Assembly: GCF_020035535.1 (NCBI RefSeq)
Contig: NZ_CP083349.1
Coordinates: 310,001 to 374,000, forward strand
Reading direction: 5' to 3'
Length of the DNA stretch: 64,000 nucleotides
Origin: Ensifer adhaerens
Lineage (GTDB): Bacteria; Pseudomonadota; Alphaproteobacteria; Rhizobiales; Rhizobiaceae
Shown here one piece after another: positions 10,794 to 19,373 of this stretch (positions within the stretch are counted from its first letter, which is position 1; the number at the start of each line of letters is the position of its first letter). The position numbers were made by a program, and so were the translations under genes. Under the pieces are notes generated by a model. It was not told the DNA's origin, did not search any database, and worked only from the letters and a program-made list of their open reading frames with translations.

Positions 10794-12068
10794 TCAGATG
10801 ACGCGTTCGGCGGGCCTTCTAAGTGCCGTATAGGTCAGCACGAAAGACAGAGCGTAGAGCGCGAAGAAGATCGCGTTGAGCGAAGGTGCCCATGCGGCGA
10901 CATCCGTCGTTGTGCGGAGCAACAGCACCAGCAGAGCCACCTTGACCACGCCGGCGATCAGCAGGTTGAGCATGCGCCGCACCGTCCGTCCCGTCGCATA
11001 GAGCAGCTCGGAGTGGTACTCGATCAGGTTGCGGAACGAGGGAACGAGAAGGATCATCGCGACGATCGGCGCTGCGGCCGAGACGTTGCGTCCAAGGCCG
11101 TTCGGGAAGATCCAGAGGTAGGCAGCCATCGCGGCGATGGCTGCGAACGAGGCTAGTGCGACCAGCAGTTCGATCGACAATCTGGTGCGCCAGCGCGCGA
11201 TCGACCCGGGTGTTCGCATGATGCGCTGGACGAGCAGCGTGTTGAACGATCGCACCGGCAGCGCGGTCAGGTCCGCCAGCCGCATCAGGATGGCATAGAG
11301 GCCGGAGACCGCCGGGCCGCCGATGGCAAGAACCGCGATCTTGTCGAACTCCGACTGGATGTAGAACAGCACCTCGGCACCGGCGACGGATACGGAATCC
11401 GCCCAGCGCCGGTAGTAGAGCCGGGGCTGCCAGCGCAGCCGGACGCGGGGGTAGAACCAGAAGAGCGCGACGACGAGGCCAAGTGCATTCGCAACCAGAT
11501 AGAAGTAGGACCAGGCTTCGAGCGTCTTTAAGGATAGAAGCGCAAAAAGCAGCGCCGCGCCGGTACGGATCGCCGTGCCGATCACCACGAGCAGGGCTCC
11601 GCGCCCGAAACGACCTAGGCCGTTGAGCACGATCACGGCGGTTTCCAATCCGCGCCAGCAGATGATTTCAGCCAGCATGAAGGCAGAAAAGGCGCTTGCC
11701 GTCATGTCCCGGGAAAAGAGCAGGATGAAGGTGACGACGCAGATGAGGGCAATCAGCGGCAGCGAGAGCGCCGCGCCGACCAGGAAGCCGGCACTGTAAG
11801 TCCCGACCAGCAGGGGTTTCACGGTCGCGACCCGATAGAGCGGCGACATGAAGCCGAAGGCGAGCACACGCGAGATCATGATACCGGCGGCTGATGCTGT
11901 GGCGAACAATCCGAAGTCGGCGATGGCAAGCGTGTTTGCGACGGCGATGAAATAGACGAGCGACAGCACGAGCCGCCCCGCCGAACCTCCGGTCATGGAG
12001 AGGTAGGCGTGGATCAGCGCCTGGTGGCGGAGATAAAGCGCTTTGACGCGATGAGGCACGACCGGCAT
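10794..12068 (-). CDS. Wzx-like polysaccharide flippase
   Basis: ATG 12068 gives 424 residues; a TTG start 66 bases upstream is also open. The protein is hydrophobic along its whole length with about 12 to 14 predicted transmembrane segments, few acidic residues in them, and Arg-rich cytoplasmic loops, as in Wzx/MATE-type oligosaccharide flippases. Such proteins flip undecaprenyl-linked repeat units across the inner membrane. The gene is convergent with the glycosyltransferase operon and divergent from the co-polymerase gene at 12324, with about 255 bases between these two starts that probably hold both promoters. No polymerase (Wzy) accompanies it here. Confidence 0.8.
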   Translation of the reverse strand: MPVVPHRVKALYLRHQALIHAYLSMTGGSAGRLVLSLVYFIAVANTLAIADFGLFATASAAGIMISRVLAFGFMSPLYRVATVKPLLVGTYSAGFLVGAALSLPLIALICVVTFILLFSRDMTASAFSAFMLAEIICWRGLETAVIVLNGLGRFGRGALLVVIGTAIRTGAALLFALLSLKTLEAWSYFYLVANALGLVVALFWFYPRVRLRWQPRLYYRRWADSVSVAGAEVLFYIQSEFDKIAVLAIGGPAVSGLYAILMRLADLTALPVRSFNTLLVQRIMRTPGSIARWRTRLSIELLVALASFAAIAAMAAYLWIFPNGLGRNVSAAAPIVAMILLVPSFRNLIEYHSELLYATGRTVRRMLNLLIAGVVKVALLVLLLRTTTDVAAWAPSLNAIFFALYALSFVLTYTALRRPAERVI

Positions 12069-12323
12069 CCCGATAGGCGGTTTCCTTCGAGGCCGACGGA
12101 AGCGCTCTATCTCCTTGTTTTCACGCGATTCCAAGCGCTGGGCATGCTACGCCTTCTGCAGGAACCGCTCTTGCCTTACCTCATAGACGGGAAAGCTTAA
12201 TAAGGCATGAGATCGGTGCGTTTGCATGCATGCGCGCGCGGAAGTTAACCATTTGTTTTCCATGTTTCCTTAGGTTGGCTTCACTATTCGGAATTCGCCG
12301 TTTCGGCAGCCGCGGGATCAGTC

Positions 12324-14324
12324 ATGTTCAACATCGACGACGAGAAACGCCCGGTTCCGCGTGCATCGTTGCTCGATTTCGTAGCCGAGGACACGCGCGG
12401 TTCCGCGCGCGCAAAAAAAAACCGCGCAGCCGGCGCTTCCGCGACCAATTCTTCTTTGCTCAATCGCACGTCCGCGGCCGCAGGGTCGGCTGGCCATTCC
12501 AGTGCCCGCGCCGTAGCGCAGCCGCAAATCGGCGGCAAAACTGCAAAGGAAACCAAAGGATCGGCCAGGCATCGTCGCACCTTGAGCGGCATGGGCGACC
12601 GGCTGGTGCGCTGGTTGGCCGACGGCCAATCGGACGATACCCAGGCAGCATCCACGCCGGCCGCCGCGAATTTTAGCGATCGTCCCCTCGTCGATATCAA
12701 GACCGTCCTGCGCTCGGTTTGGCAGCTTCGCAAGATCATCATTGCGACGACTGCGCTCGGCGCCGTGGGCGGCGTTCTCATCGCGCTTTCGACGCCCAGC
12801 GTCTACGTCGCCGAAAGCAAGCTCTATGTCGACCCCCGTGAAGTGCGGCTGACCGATTCCGACCTGTCGAAACAATCGCTGGCGACCGAAGGCATTCTCG
12901 CGCTCGTCGACAGTCAGCTCGAAGTGCTGCGCTCGCGCACCGTGATGGAGAAGGTTGCGGCGGGTCTGGACCTCGAGAAAGATCCGGAATTTGCCGGCAG
13001 GGCTGGCGGCGACGCGTCCGCCCGCGTGCTGAAGAAGCTGAGCGAGGCCATCCAGGTCTGGCGCGACCCGAAGACCTTCATCGTCACGGTCGAAGCGCAG
13101 ACGCGCGATCCGGAGAAATCGGCACTCATCACCAACCGGCTGGTCGAAACCTTCCTCGGAGAAGAAACCGCAGCACAATCCGGCTTCTTCCAGAAGACGA
13201 CGGTAGCGCTTGACGCCCGCATCAAGGAATTGAAGGCCGAGCTCGACGCGGCCGAGAAGGCGGTCGAGGACTATAAGGCGAGCTACGACATCGTCGGCGC
13301 CGGCGGCGAGTTGATTGCCGACAAACAGCTTCTGAGCCTCAGCGACCAGGTGGCCGCCGTCCGCAACCGCATCGCCGAAGCAAAAGCGAAAGCGGAAGCC
13401 TCCGGCAAGGTGCAGTTGAACGACGTTTTGACCGGGGCCTATCCTGAGGAAATCAACTCGCTGGCGCTGTCCGAACTGCGCAAGCAATTTGCAGCGACCA
13501 AAGCGCAGCTGAGCGCGCTTGACGCGAGCCTCGGGCCACGCCATCCGCAGCGGATCGCAGCCCAGCAGGCGCTGGAGTCCTCGCGCTCCGAAATCGCCAA
13601 TGAACTGCGCAGAATTGCCGCTGCGGCCGGCACCGAGCTTGATCGCGCCCAGCGCACGGAGCAGGACTTGCTGCAGCAGCTTGCGGTGCAAAAAGCGCGG
13701 CAGATCGATTCTTCCGCCGAATTCGTCGAATTGCGTGAGCTGCAGCGGAAAGCCGCGGCAACGCGCGAAATATACGAATCCTTCCTAAAGCGCGCCGGCG
13801 AAACGCGCGAAGAGGAAAAGCTGACGGCCAAGAACATCCGGGTGATCTCCAAGGCCGAGCCAGCGCTGCAGGCAAAGGGGCCCTCCCGCAAGATCATCGT
13901 GATTGCCGCTACCATGGCCGGGTTCTTCGCCGGCTTCGGCCTCGGCGTCCTGCTCGGCGTCTACCGCAGCATGCGCGGGCTGTTTGCCGGCCCTGGTGCG
14001 GGGCCGCAGCGCGATCAGGATCCGGAACCGCCGCAGCCCGAGGGTGACCCCAAACCCCCGCTGCGCAAGCAGCCGCCAGCCGATTCTGCTCCGGCCAAGG
14101 CCGACCTTCCGCCGCCGTTCAGCCCGGCGGCGCATCATGCTCAATCGCTGACGGCCGCTTACGCCGCCGCCCGCCGCGGCGAGTTGGCGGGTTCGTCGCT
14201 CCGGCACCCTCTGCCCCGTGCGGAACCGGAAAACGATAGCGACATCGCCAAGGTGCAGGAAGATCTTCGGGCGCTGAGGTCCCGCGTCGAGCATTACTCG
14301 CGTCAGAAGCTGGCGCGCGGCTAG
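12324..14324 (+). CDS. Wzz/GumC-like polysaccharide co-polymerase (no kinase domain)
   Basis: The 666-residue product has a long basic, low-complexity cytoplasmic N-terminus (1-120), a first membrane segment near 142-162 (IIIATTALGAVGGVLIA), a Wzz-type periplasmic domain with YVAESKLYVDPREV, long coiled coils (about 280-480), and a second membrane segment near 525-548. After it comes a Pro-rich cytoplasmic tail of about 110 residues without Walker A/B motifs or a Tyr cluster. Unlike ExoP or Wzc it therefore carries no tyrosine kinase. It probably controls chain length and export of the glycan made by neighbouring enzymes. Codons 30-32 contain a run of nine A bases (12413-12421), unusual in this GC-rich coding DNA. 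Confidence 0.85.
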   Translation: MFNIDDEKRPVPRASLLDFVAEDTRGSARAKKNRAAGASATNSSLLNRTSAAAGSAGHSSARAVAQPQIGGKTAKETKGSARHRRTLSGMGDRLVRWLADGQSDDTQAASTPAAANFSDRPLVDIKTVLRSVWQLRKIIIATTALGAVGGVLIALSTPSVYVAESKLYVDPREVRLTDSDLSKQSLATEGILALVDSQLEVLRSRTVMEKVAAGLDLEKDPEFAGRAGGDASARVLKKLSEAIQVWRDPKTFIVTVEAQTRDPEKSALITNRLVETFLGEETAAQSGFFQKTTVALDARIKELKAELDAAEKAVEDYKASYDIVGAGGELIADKQLLSLSDQVAAVRNRIAEAKAKAEASGKVQLNDVLTGAYPEEINSLALSELRKQFAATKAQLSALDASLGPRHPQRIAAQQALESSRSEIANELRRIAAAAGTELDRAQRTEQDLLQQLAVQKARQIDSSAEFVELRELQRKAAATREIYESFLKRAGETREEEKLTAKNIRVISKAEPALQAKGPSRKIIVIAATMAGFFAGFGLGVLLGVYRSMRGLFAGPGAGPQRDQDPEPPQPEGDPKPPLRKQPPADSAPAKADLPPPFSPAAHHAQSLTAAYAAARRGELAGSSLRHPLPRAEPENDSDIAKVQEDLRALRSRVEHYSRQKLARG

Positions 14325-14538
14325 GCTATCGCCATCGCTCTCTCACGATTTTGAGTGAAGCCTTCTTCACCTCTCAGCTGTGAGAGGAAATCCTGCATGG
14401 CGCAGCGAAACTTCGTCAACCTTGTCGGCGCCTCTTGCATTTATGCGTTTGGAACAGCATAGGGCGCTTTGAGGCCATCGCCTTTTCCCGGGCGAACTAG
14501 AGTGTGCCGCGTGAACAGGAAGCCAGGAGGAACATGCC

Positions 14539-15438
14539 GTGACGACTGTGATTGATGGCAAAAAAGTCGCCGCTTCGGTGATCGAGACTGTGAAGGCAGC
14601 GACCAAGGCACTCGAGACGGATGCCGGTGTCCGCGCGGGCCTCGCGGTGGTGATCGTCGGCGACGATCCGGCAAGCCACGCCTATGTTTCCTCCAAGAGC
14701 AAGATGGCCAAGGAGTGCGGGTTCCTGTCGATACAGCACACGCTGCCGGAAGCAACCACACAGGAAGAGCTCGCCTCGCTGGTCGCAAAGCTCAATGCGG
14801 ATCCCTCCATTCACGGCATTCTCGTACAGCTTCCGTTGCCGAAGCATCTGAATTCCGAGCCGATCATCCAGTCGATCCTGCCGGAAAAGGACGTCGATGG
14901 CCTGCACGTCGTCAATGCCGGCAAGCTGGCGACCGGTGATCTCGAAGGCGGTCTCGTCTCGTGCACGCCGGCCGGCGCTATGGTCTTCGTGCGCCAGACC
15001 CACGGCGAGGATCTGTCGGGACTGAACGCAGTCGTCATCGGCCGCTCGAACCTCTTCGGCAAGCCGATGTCGGCTTTGCTGCTCGCTGCCAATGCGACGG
15101 TTACGACGGCGCATTCGCGCACCAGGGATCTGGCCGCCGTCTGCCGCAACGCCGATATTCTCGTGGCCGCCGTCGGCCGTCCGGAGATGGTGAAGGCCGA
15201 TTGGGTGAAGCCCGGCGCGACGGTGATCGACGTCGGCATCAACCGCGTGCCGGCCCCGGAGAAGGGTGAGGGCAAGTCCAAGCTGGTTGGCGACGTCGCT
15301 TTCGCCGAGGCCGCCGATGTCGCAGGTGTCATCACCCCGGTCCCGGGTGGTGTTGGCCCGATGACGATCGCCATGCTGATGGCCAACACCGTGATTGCCG
15401 CTCATCGCAAGGCCGGCCGCAAGCCGCCCCGCTTCTGA
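14539..15438 (+). CDS. folD: Bifunctional methylenetetrahydrofolate dehydrogenase/cyclohydrolase FolD
   Basis: The 299-residue product starts at GTG 14539 after a GGAGGAA ribosome site. It interconverts 5,10-methylene-, 5,10-methenyl- and 10-formyl-tetrahydrofolate in the cytoplasm. Family marks include [18 protein letters not shown] (with the catalytic Lys), [13 protein letters not shown], the NADP-binding [15 protein letters not shown], and the C-terminal [15 protein letters not shown]. Length equals the family norm. About 210 bases without a gene precede it; they contain a 7-bp inverted repeat at 14370-14387. Confidence 0.96.
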   Translation: MTTVIDGKKVAASVIETVKAATKALETDAGVRAGLAVVIVGDDPASHAYVSSKSKMAKECGFLSIQHTLPEATTQEELASLVAKLNADPSIHGILVQLPLPKHLNSEPIIQSILPEKDVDGLHVVNAGKLATGDLEGGLVSCTPAGAMVFVRQTHGEDLSGLNAVVIGRSNLFGKPMSALLLAANATVTTAHSRTRDLAAVCRNADILVAAVGRPEMVKADWVKPGATVIDVGINRVPAPEKGEGKSKLVGDVAFAEAADVAGVITPVPGGVGPMTIAMLMANTVIAAHRKAGRKPPRF

Positions 15439-15462
15439 TCCCGCTTCAGCGGGAATGAGGAG

Positions 15463-15487
15463 ACGCGTCGCGATTGCGGCGCGTTTT
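15463..15487 (+). terminator. Terminator of folD
   Basis: A 9-bp stem with one G-T pair (15463-15471 with 15476-15484) and a GATT loop is followed by TTTT and further T-rich sequence. It lies between the convergent folD and aglR genes and abuts the aglR stop. Confidence 0.7.
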
Positions 15488-16518
15488 CATTTCTGCGGGG
15501 CGGGTCCGGTCGACGCACGTACGATCAGTTCGGCGCGCCAGAGTTCCTGTTCCGGATAGTCGCCACGCTTCAGGATGCCGCCGATCAGTCGTGTGGCGAT
15601 CCGGGCGCCGGCCGCCCGAAGCGATGAGCGCGTCGTCGTCAGCGGCACGCTGAAATTCTCGGGCTTTAGCATCGGCAGCACGTCGTCATGCGCGATGAGC
15701 GAGATATCCTCGCCGATCTTCAATCCTGCCTGATTGATCGCCCGGACTGCACCGAGCGCCAGCACCGTACTGGAGCAGAGCACTGCCGTCGGCGGCTGCG
15801 CATGCTGCAGGAAGCGCTGCATGCTGCGGTAGCCGTGCTCGTCCGTCATCAGTGAGTGCTGGACCAGGCCCTCGTCGGGCGTGAGGCCGTGTTCGGCGAG
15901 GGCCCGGAGCATTCCCTTTTGGCGACGGATGGAAAAAGTCAGATATTCCGGCCCGTTGATCAGCGCGATCCGCTGATGCCCGAGCTGAATGAGGAGCCGT
16001 GCTGCATCATAGAACGCGGCGGTGTTGTCGATATCGAGGAAGGGATAGTCCCGACTTTCGCCGATGGAGCGCCCGTGCACGAGAAAGGGGATCGACAGCG
16101 ATTTCAGCATGGCGATGCGCGGGTCATTGGCGCGCATGTAGGCAAGGAACAGGGCATCGACATTGCCGCTTGCCGCAAGCCGCCGGAACGTCACTTCCTC
16201 GTCCTCCGGCGCGCTCGGATTGAGCACGAAATGGAAGTCGTGCTTGACTGCTTCTTCTGCAAGGCCCGCCAGGAATTCGCCGAAATGCACGTCGGAATCG
16301 ATGCCGGGCGCAATCGGCATCACCATGCCGATGGAGTAGGCCTTGCCGGTGGCCAGCCGCTGGGCGGCGCGGTTTGGCCTGTAGCCGGTATCGCGTACGG
16401 CCTGAAGCACGCGTTGGCGGGTCTCGGCATTCACTTCCGGATAGCCGTTCAGCGCCCGGCTGACCGTCGTCTGTGACAGGCCGAGTAGTTCCGCAAGTTG
16501 CTTGAGATTGACCGCCAT
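15487..16518 (-). CDS. aglR: LacI-family repressor of alpha-glucoside use, AglR
   Basis: The 343-residue product starts at ATG 16518 behind GGGAGG on the minus strand. The N-terminal helix-turn-helix (LKQLAELLGLSQTTVSRALN, then YPEVNAETRQRV and a hinge helix with Ala-Ala-Gln-Arg-Leu-Ala-Thr) is classic LacI. The rest is a periplasmic-binding-protein fold that senses a sugar. It is divergent from aglE, and perfect palindromes with an AAAGCGCTTT core lie before both genes. It therefore probably represses aglEFGAK and itself until an alpha-glucoside such as sucrose, maltose or trehalose binds. The symbol follows the known Sinorhizobium agl locus. Confidence 0.9.
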   Translation of the reverse strand: MAVNLKQLAELLGLSQTTVSRALNGYPEVNAETRQRVLQAVRDTGYRPNRAAQRLATGKAYSIGMVMPIAPGIDSDVHFGEFLAGLAEEAVKHDFHFVLNPSAPEDEEVTFRRLAASGNVDALFLAYMRANDPRIAMLKSLSIPFLVHGRSIGESRDYPFLDIDNTAAFYDAARLLIQLGHQRIALINGPEYLTFSIRRQKGMLRALAEHGLTPDEGLVQHSLMTDEHGYRSMQRFLQHAQPPTAVLCSSTVLALGAVRAINQAGLKIGEDISLIAHDDVLPMLKPENFSVPLTTTRSSLRAAGARIATRLIGGILKRGDYPEQELWRAELIVRASTGPAPQK

Positions 16519-16531
16519 GGTCAAGTTTCCT

Positions 16532-16547
16532 CCCAAAGCGCTTTGGG
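16532..16547. promoter_or_regulatory. LacI-type operator O1 upstream of aglR
   Basis: CCCAAAGCGCTTTGGG is a perfect 16-bp palindrome. It lies 14 bases upstream of the aglR start codon, just beyond its ribosome site. The central CG and AAAGC/GCTTT arms are typical of LacI/GalR-family operators, so autoregulation is likely. Confidence 0.75.
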
Positions 16548-16698
16548 TGCCCGTTTGATTTTAGGTGTTTGTCCCAGCGCCTCGGGTTTGTGTAGCATCC
16601 GTTTTTCGAGCGACAAAGCGGAATTCAACCATTGCGCGGTGCAAAATGTTACCGCAGAGCACAAAACTGTCGCGGTTGGGACGGTGGCGGGAAAGCTC

Positions 16699-16749
16699 TT
16701 GACTCCTCGCGTGTCGCAATGGTTTGTTAGCGAACTCAAAGCGCTTTGA
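16699..16749 (+). promoter_or_regulatory. aglE promoter region with AglR operator O2
   Basis: A TTGACT hexamer at 16699-16704 is a good -35 box, although no strong -10 box follows at the right distance. TCAAAGCGCTTTGA at 16736-16749 is a perfect 14-bp palindrome sharing the ten-base core AAAGCGCTTT with O1, about 200 bases away. Repressor bound here would cover the start-site region of aglE, and looping between O1 and O2 is possible. Confidence 0.65.
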
Positions 16750-16808
16750 ATTTTTGCGCGTTGTCGTCTGCCCGGCGGGATCCGGGTTCATCTTGGGAGG
16801 AGAAGGAC

Positions 16809-18167
16809 GTGAAGAGATCATTGCTGTTGGGCGTGGCGGCGTTTGCCCTCATTGCAGGTGCTGCCGGCGCCGCGGACCTCAAGTTCAAGCCGGGTGAAGA
16901 TAAGAAGTTCAACTGGGCAAGCTTCGAAGAATTCAAGAAGGGGCACGACCTCAAGGGCCAGACGCTGACCATCTTCGGTCCGTGGCGCGGCGAGGATGAG
17001 GCGCTGTTCAAGAGCGTCTACGCCTACTTCACCGAAGCGACGGGCGCCGAGATCAAGTACTCGTCTTCGGAAAACTACGAACAGCAGATCGTCATCGACA
17101 CCCAGGCCGGAAGCCCCTCCGAAATCTCGATCCTGCCGCAGCCGGGTCTGATCGCCGATCTCGCCTCCAAGGGTTACCTGACGCCGCTTGGCGACGAGAC
17201 CCAGAAGTGGCTGCTCGACAACTACGCAGCCGGCCAGTCCTGGGTCGATCTTTCGACCTACAAGGGCAAGGACGGCAACGCCGCGCTTTACGCCTTCCCC
17301 TACAAGATCGACGTGAAGTCTCTCGTCTGGTACGTGCCGGAAAACTTCGAGGACGCCGGCTACGAAGTGCCGAAGACCATGGAAGAGCTGAAGGCGCTGA
17401 CCGAGAAGATCGCCGCCGACGGCGGCAAGCCCTGGTGCATCGGGCTCGGCTCTGGCGGCGCGACCGGCTGGCCGGCAACCGACTGGGTGGAAGACCTGAT
17501 GCTGCGCACGCAGCCGGCTGACGTCTACGACAAGTGGGTCAAGAACGAGATCCCGTTCACCGATCCGGCCGTTGTCGGCGCGCTCGACGAGTTCGGCTGG
17601 TTCGCCAAGAACGACAAGTTCGTCGATGGCGGTGCCGCGGCCGTTGCCTCGACCGACTTCCGCGACAGCCCGAAGGGCCTTTTTGCCTCGCCGCCGAAGT
17701 GCTACCTGCACCACCAGGCATCCTTCATCCCGTCCTTCTTCCCCGAGGGTACGGTGATCGGCGAGGACGCCGACTTCTTCTACATGCCGCCTTACGAGAG
17801 CAAGAAGGAACTCGGAAACCCGGTGCTTGGCGCCGGCACGCTGGCGATGATCACGAAGGATTCTCCGGCCGCACGCGCCTTCATCGAGTTCCTGAAGACG
17901 CCGATCGCACACGAAGTCTGGATGGCCCAGACGAGCTTCCTGACGCCCTACAAGAGCGTAAACGTCGACACCTACGGCAACCCGCCGCTGAAGAAGCAGG
18001 GTGAAATCCTGCTCAACGCCACCACCTTCCGCTTCGACGGTTCCGACCTGATGCCTGGCAAGATCGGTGCGGGTGCGTTCTGGACCGGCATGGTCGATTT
18101 CGTCGGCGGCAAGTCGTCGGCAGACGTTGCCGACGGCGTGCAGAAGGCCTGGGACGCCATCAAGTAA
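16809..18167 (+). CDS. aglE: Alpha-glucoside ABC transporter substrate-binding protein AglE
   Basis: GTG 16809 sits after GGAGGAGAAGG and gives 452 residues. Residues 1-23 form a signal peptide (VKRSLLLGVAAFALIAGAAG) cut near Ala-Ala-Asp, so the protein is periplasmic. It belongs to family 1 extracellular solute-binding proteins (MalE-like), with an IFGPWRGEDEALF segment near residue 55 and the usual length. In Sinorhizobium the agl system imports sucrose, maltose and trehalose. It is the first gene of aglEFGAK, and the hairpin directly after its stop may stabilise the aglE message. Confidence 0.93.
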   Translation: MKRSLLLGVAAFALIAGAAGAADLKFKPGEDKKFNWASFEEFKKGHDLKGQTLTIFGPWRGEDEALFKSVYAYFTEATGAEIKYSSSENYEQQIVIDTQAGSPSEISILPQPGLIADLASKGYLTPLGDETQKWLLDNYAAGQSWVDLSTYKGKDGNAALYAFPYKIDVKSLVWYVPENFEDAGYEVPKTMEELKALTEKIAADGGKPWCIGLGSGGATGWPATDWVEDLMLRTQPADVYDKWVKNEIPFTDPAVVGALDEFGWFAKNDKFVDGGAAAVASTDFRDSPKGLFASPPKCYLHHQASFIPSFFPEGTVIGEDADFFYMPPYESKKELGNPVLGAGTLAMITKDSPAARAFIEFLKTPIAHEVWMAQTSFLTPYKSVNVDTYGNPPLKKQGEILLNATTFRFDGSDLMPGKIGAGAFWTGMVDFVGGKSSADVADGVQKAWDAIK

Positions 18168-18173
18168 AACCGA

Positions 18174-18201
18174 CAACGGGCGGCAGAAATGCCGCCCGTT
18201 G
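18174..18201 (+). promoter_or_regulatory. Intercistronic stem-loop between aglE and aglF
   Basis: A perfect 12-bp stem (18174-18185 with 18190-18201) closes a GAAA tetraloop, 6 bases after the aglE stop. No T-run follows. Such hairpins behind binding-protein genes protect the upstream mRNA and reduce expression of the downstream permease genes, giving the excess of binding protein that ABC importers need. That role is inferred from other systems. Confidence 0.75.
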
Positions 18202-18221
18202 CCGATCCGGGTTTGCCGCCC

Positions 18222-18276
18222 GAGCGGGACGAGGAAAAGCACATGCGGTTTTCCGCGCACTCCCCCGCCCTTAACC
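18222..18276. repeat. Palindromic intergenic repeat, copy A
   Basis: This 55-base element shares GAGCGGGA, GAGGAAAAG and CGGTTTTCCGC in order with copy B at 28736-28790; copy C at 39153-39215 is more diverged. GCGGTTTTCCGC forms a small central hairpin. It lies in the spacer between aglE and aglF, so it is transcribed with the operon. It resembles rhizobial intergenic mosaic elements. Confidence 0.65.
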
Positions 18277-18358
18277 ATGAGAAGCGGTGCGCCCCAATGA
18301 GAACGGCGACAATCGCCAGCCCTGCACGCGACCGTGCACCGAGGGGGAGGGACATGTC

Positions 18359-19372
18359 ATGTTGTTTCAGCTTGTAAAGGCTGCAGGGTTCATGTTGGGC
18401 GGGGTCATCGGCTGTGCCGCCTATTTCTGGGGAACCAGTTTCATTCTCGACCTGATATTCCCATCGAAGGGAAAATCGGGTGCCGTCGCCTCAAGAAACC
18501 TGCGCATCACCAACGCAATCCGCCCGTGGTTGTTTCTGGGGCCGGCGCTGCTCGCGCTGACAGTGTACCTAATCTATCCCGTCTTCATGTCGCTCTGGTA
18601 CAGCGTGCATGATCGCGCCGGCCAGAACTTCGTCGGTGTCAGCAACTACGTCTGGATGGTCAACGACGGCGAGTTCCGCCAGTCGATCTACAACAACTTC
18701 CTCTGGCTGCTGGTCGTTCCGGCCTTGGCAACCTTCTTTGGCTTGATCATTGCCGCGCTCACCGACCGCATCTGGTGGGGCAACATCGCCAAGACCCTGA
18801 TCTTCATGCCAATGGCGATCTCGTTTGTCGGCGCTGCGGTCATCTGGAAGTTCATCTACGATTTTCGCCCTGAGGGCGCGGAGCAGATCGGTCTGCTGAA
18901 CGGGATCGTGACTGCCTTCGGCGGCGATCCGCAAGCTTGGATCACGCTGCCCTTCTGGAACAACTTCTTCCTCATGGCGATCCTTGTCTGGATCCAGACG
19001 GGCTTCGCCATGGTCATTCTTTCTGCGGCGCTGCGGGGCATTCCCGAAGAAACGATCGAGGCGGCCGTCATTGACGGCGCCAATGGCTGGCAGATCTTCT
19101 TCAAGATCATGGTGCCGCAGATCTGGGGCACGATCGCCGTCGTCTGGACGACGATCACCATTCTTGTGCTGAAGGTCTTCGATATCGTTCTCGCCATGAC
19201 CAACGGTCAGTGGCAGAGCCAGGTGCTCGCCAACCTGATGTTCGACTGGATGTTCCGCGGCGGCGGTGACTTCGGTCGAGGGGCGGCGATCGCCGTCGTC
19301 ATCATGATCCTCGTCATTCCGATCATGGTCTGGAACATCCGCAATGCGGCCAAGGAAATGAAGGGGCACTGA
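18359..19372 (+). CDS. aglF: Alpha-glucoside ABC transporter permease AglF
   Basis: ATG 18359 follows a GGGGGAGGG ribosome site, and the in-frame start 72 bases upstream is rejected. The 337-residue product has a first hydrophobic segment at about residues 8-28 and a core of six segments typical of MalF-like permeases. The coupling motif that contacts the ATPase is present at about residue 235 (EAAVIDGANGWQIFFKI). It pairs with AglG in the inner membrane; the aglG start follows its stop by one base. Confidence 0.92.
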   Translation: MLFQLVKAAGFMLGGVIGCAAYFWGTSFILDLIFPSKGKSGAVASRNLRITNAIRPWLFLGPALLALTVYLIYPVFMSLWYSVHDRAGQNFVGVSNYVWMVNDGEFRQSIYNNFLWLLVVPALATFFGLIIAALTDRIWWGNIAKTLIFMPMAISFVGAAVIWKFIYDFRPEGAEQIGLLNGIVTAFGGDPQAWITLPFWNNFFLMAILVWIQTGFAMVILSAALRGIPEETIEAAVIDGANGWQIFFKIMVPQIWGTIAVVWTTITILVLKVFDIVLAMTNGQWQSQVLANLMFDWMFRGGGDFGRGAAIAVVIMILVIPIMVWNIRNAAKEMKGH

Positions 19373-19373
19373 G

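Noticed and set aside
12324..14324. Tyrosine-kinase (ExoP/Wzc-type) domain in the co-polymerase
   Set aside because: The tail after the second membrane segment is Pro-rich and lacks Walker A, Walker B and a Tyr cluster.
16818..18278. 486-codon minus-strand frame opposite aglE
   Set aside because: Composition is Arg/Gly/Val-rich low quality and the plus strand encodes a full binding protein with signal peptide.
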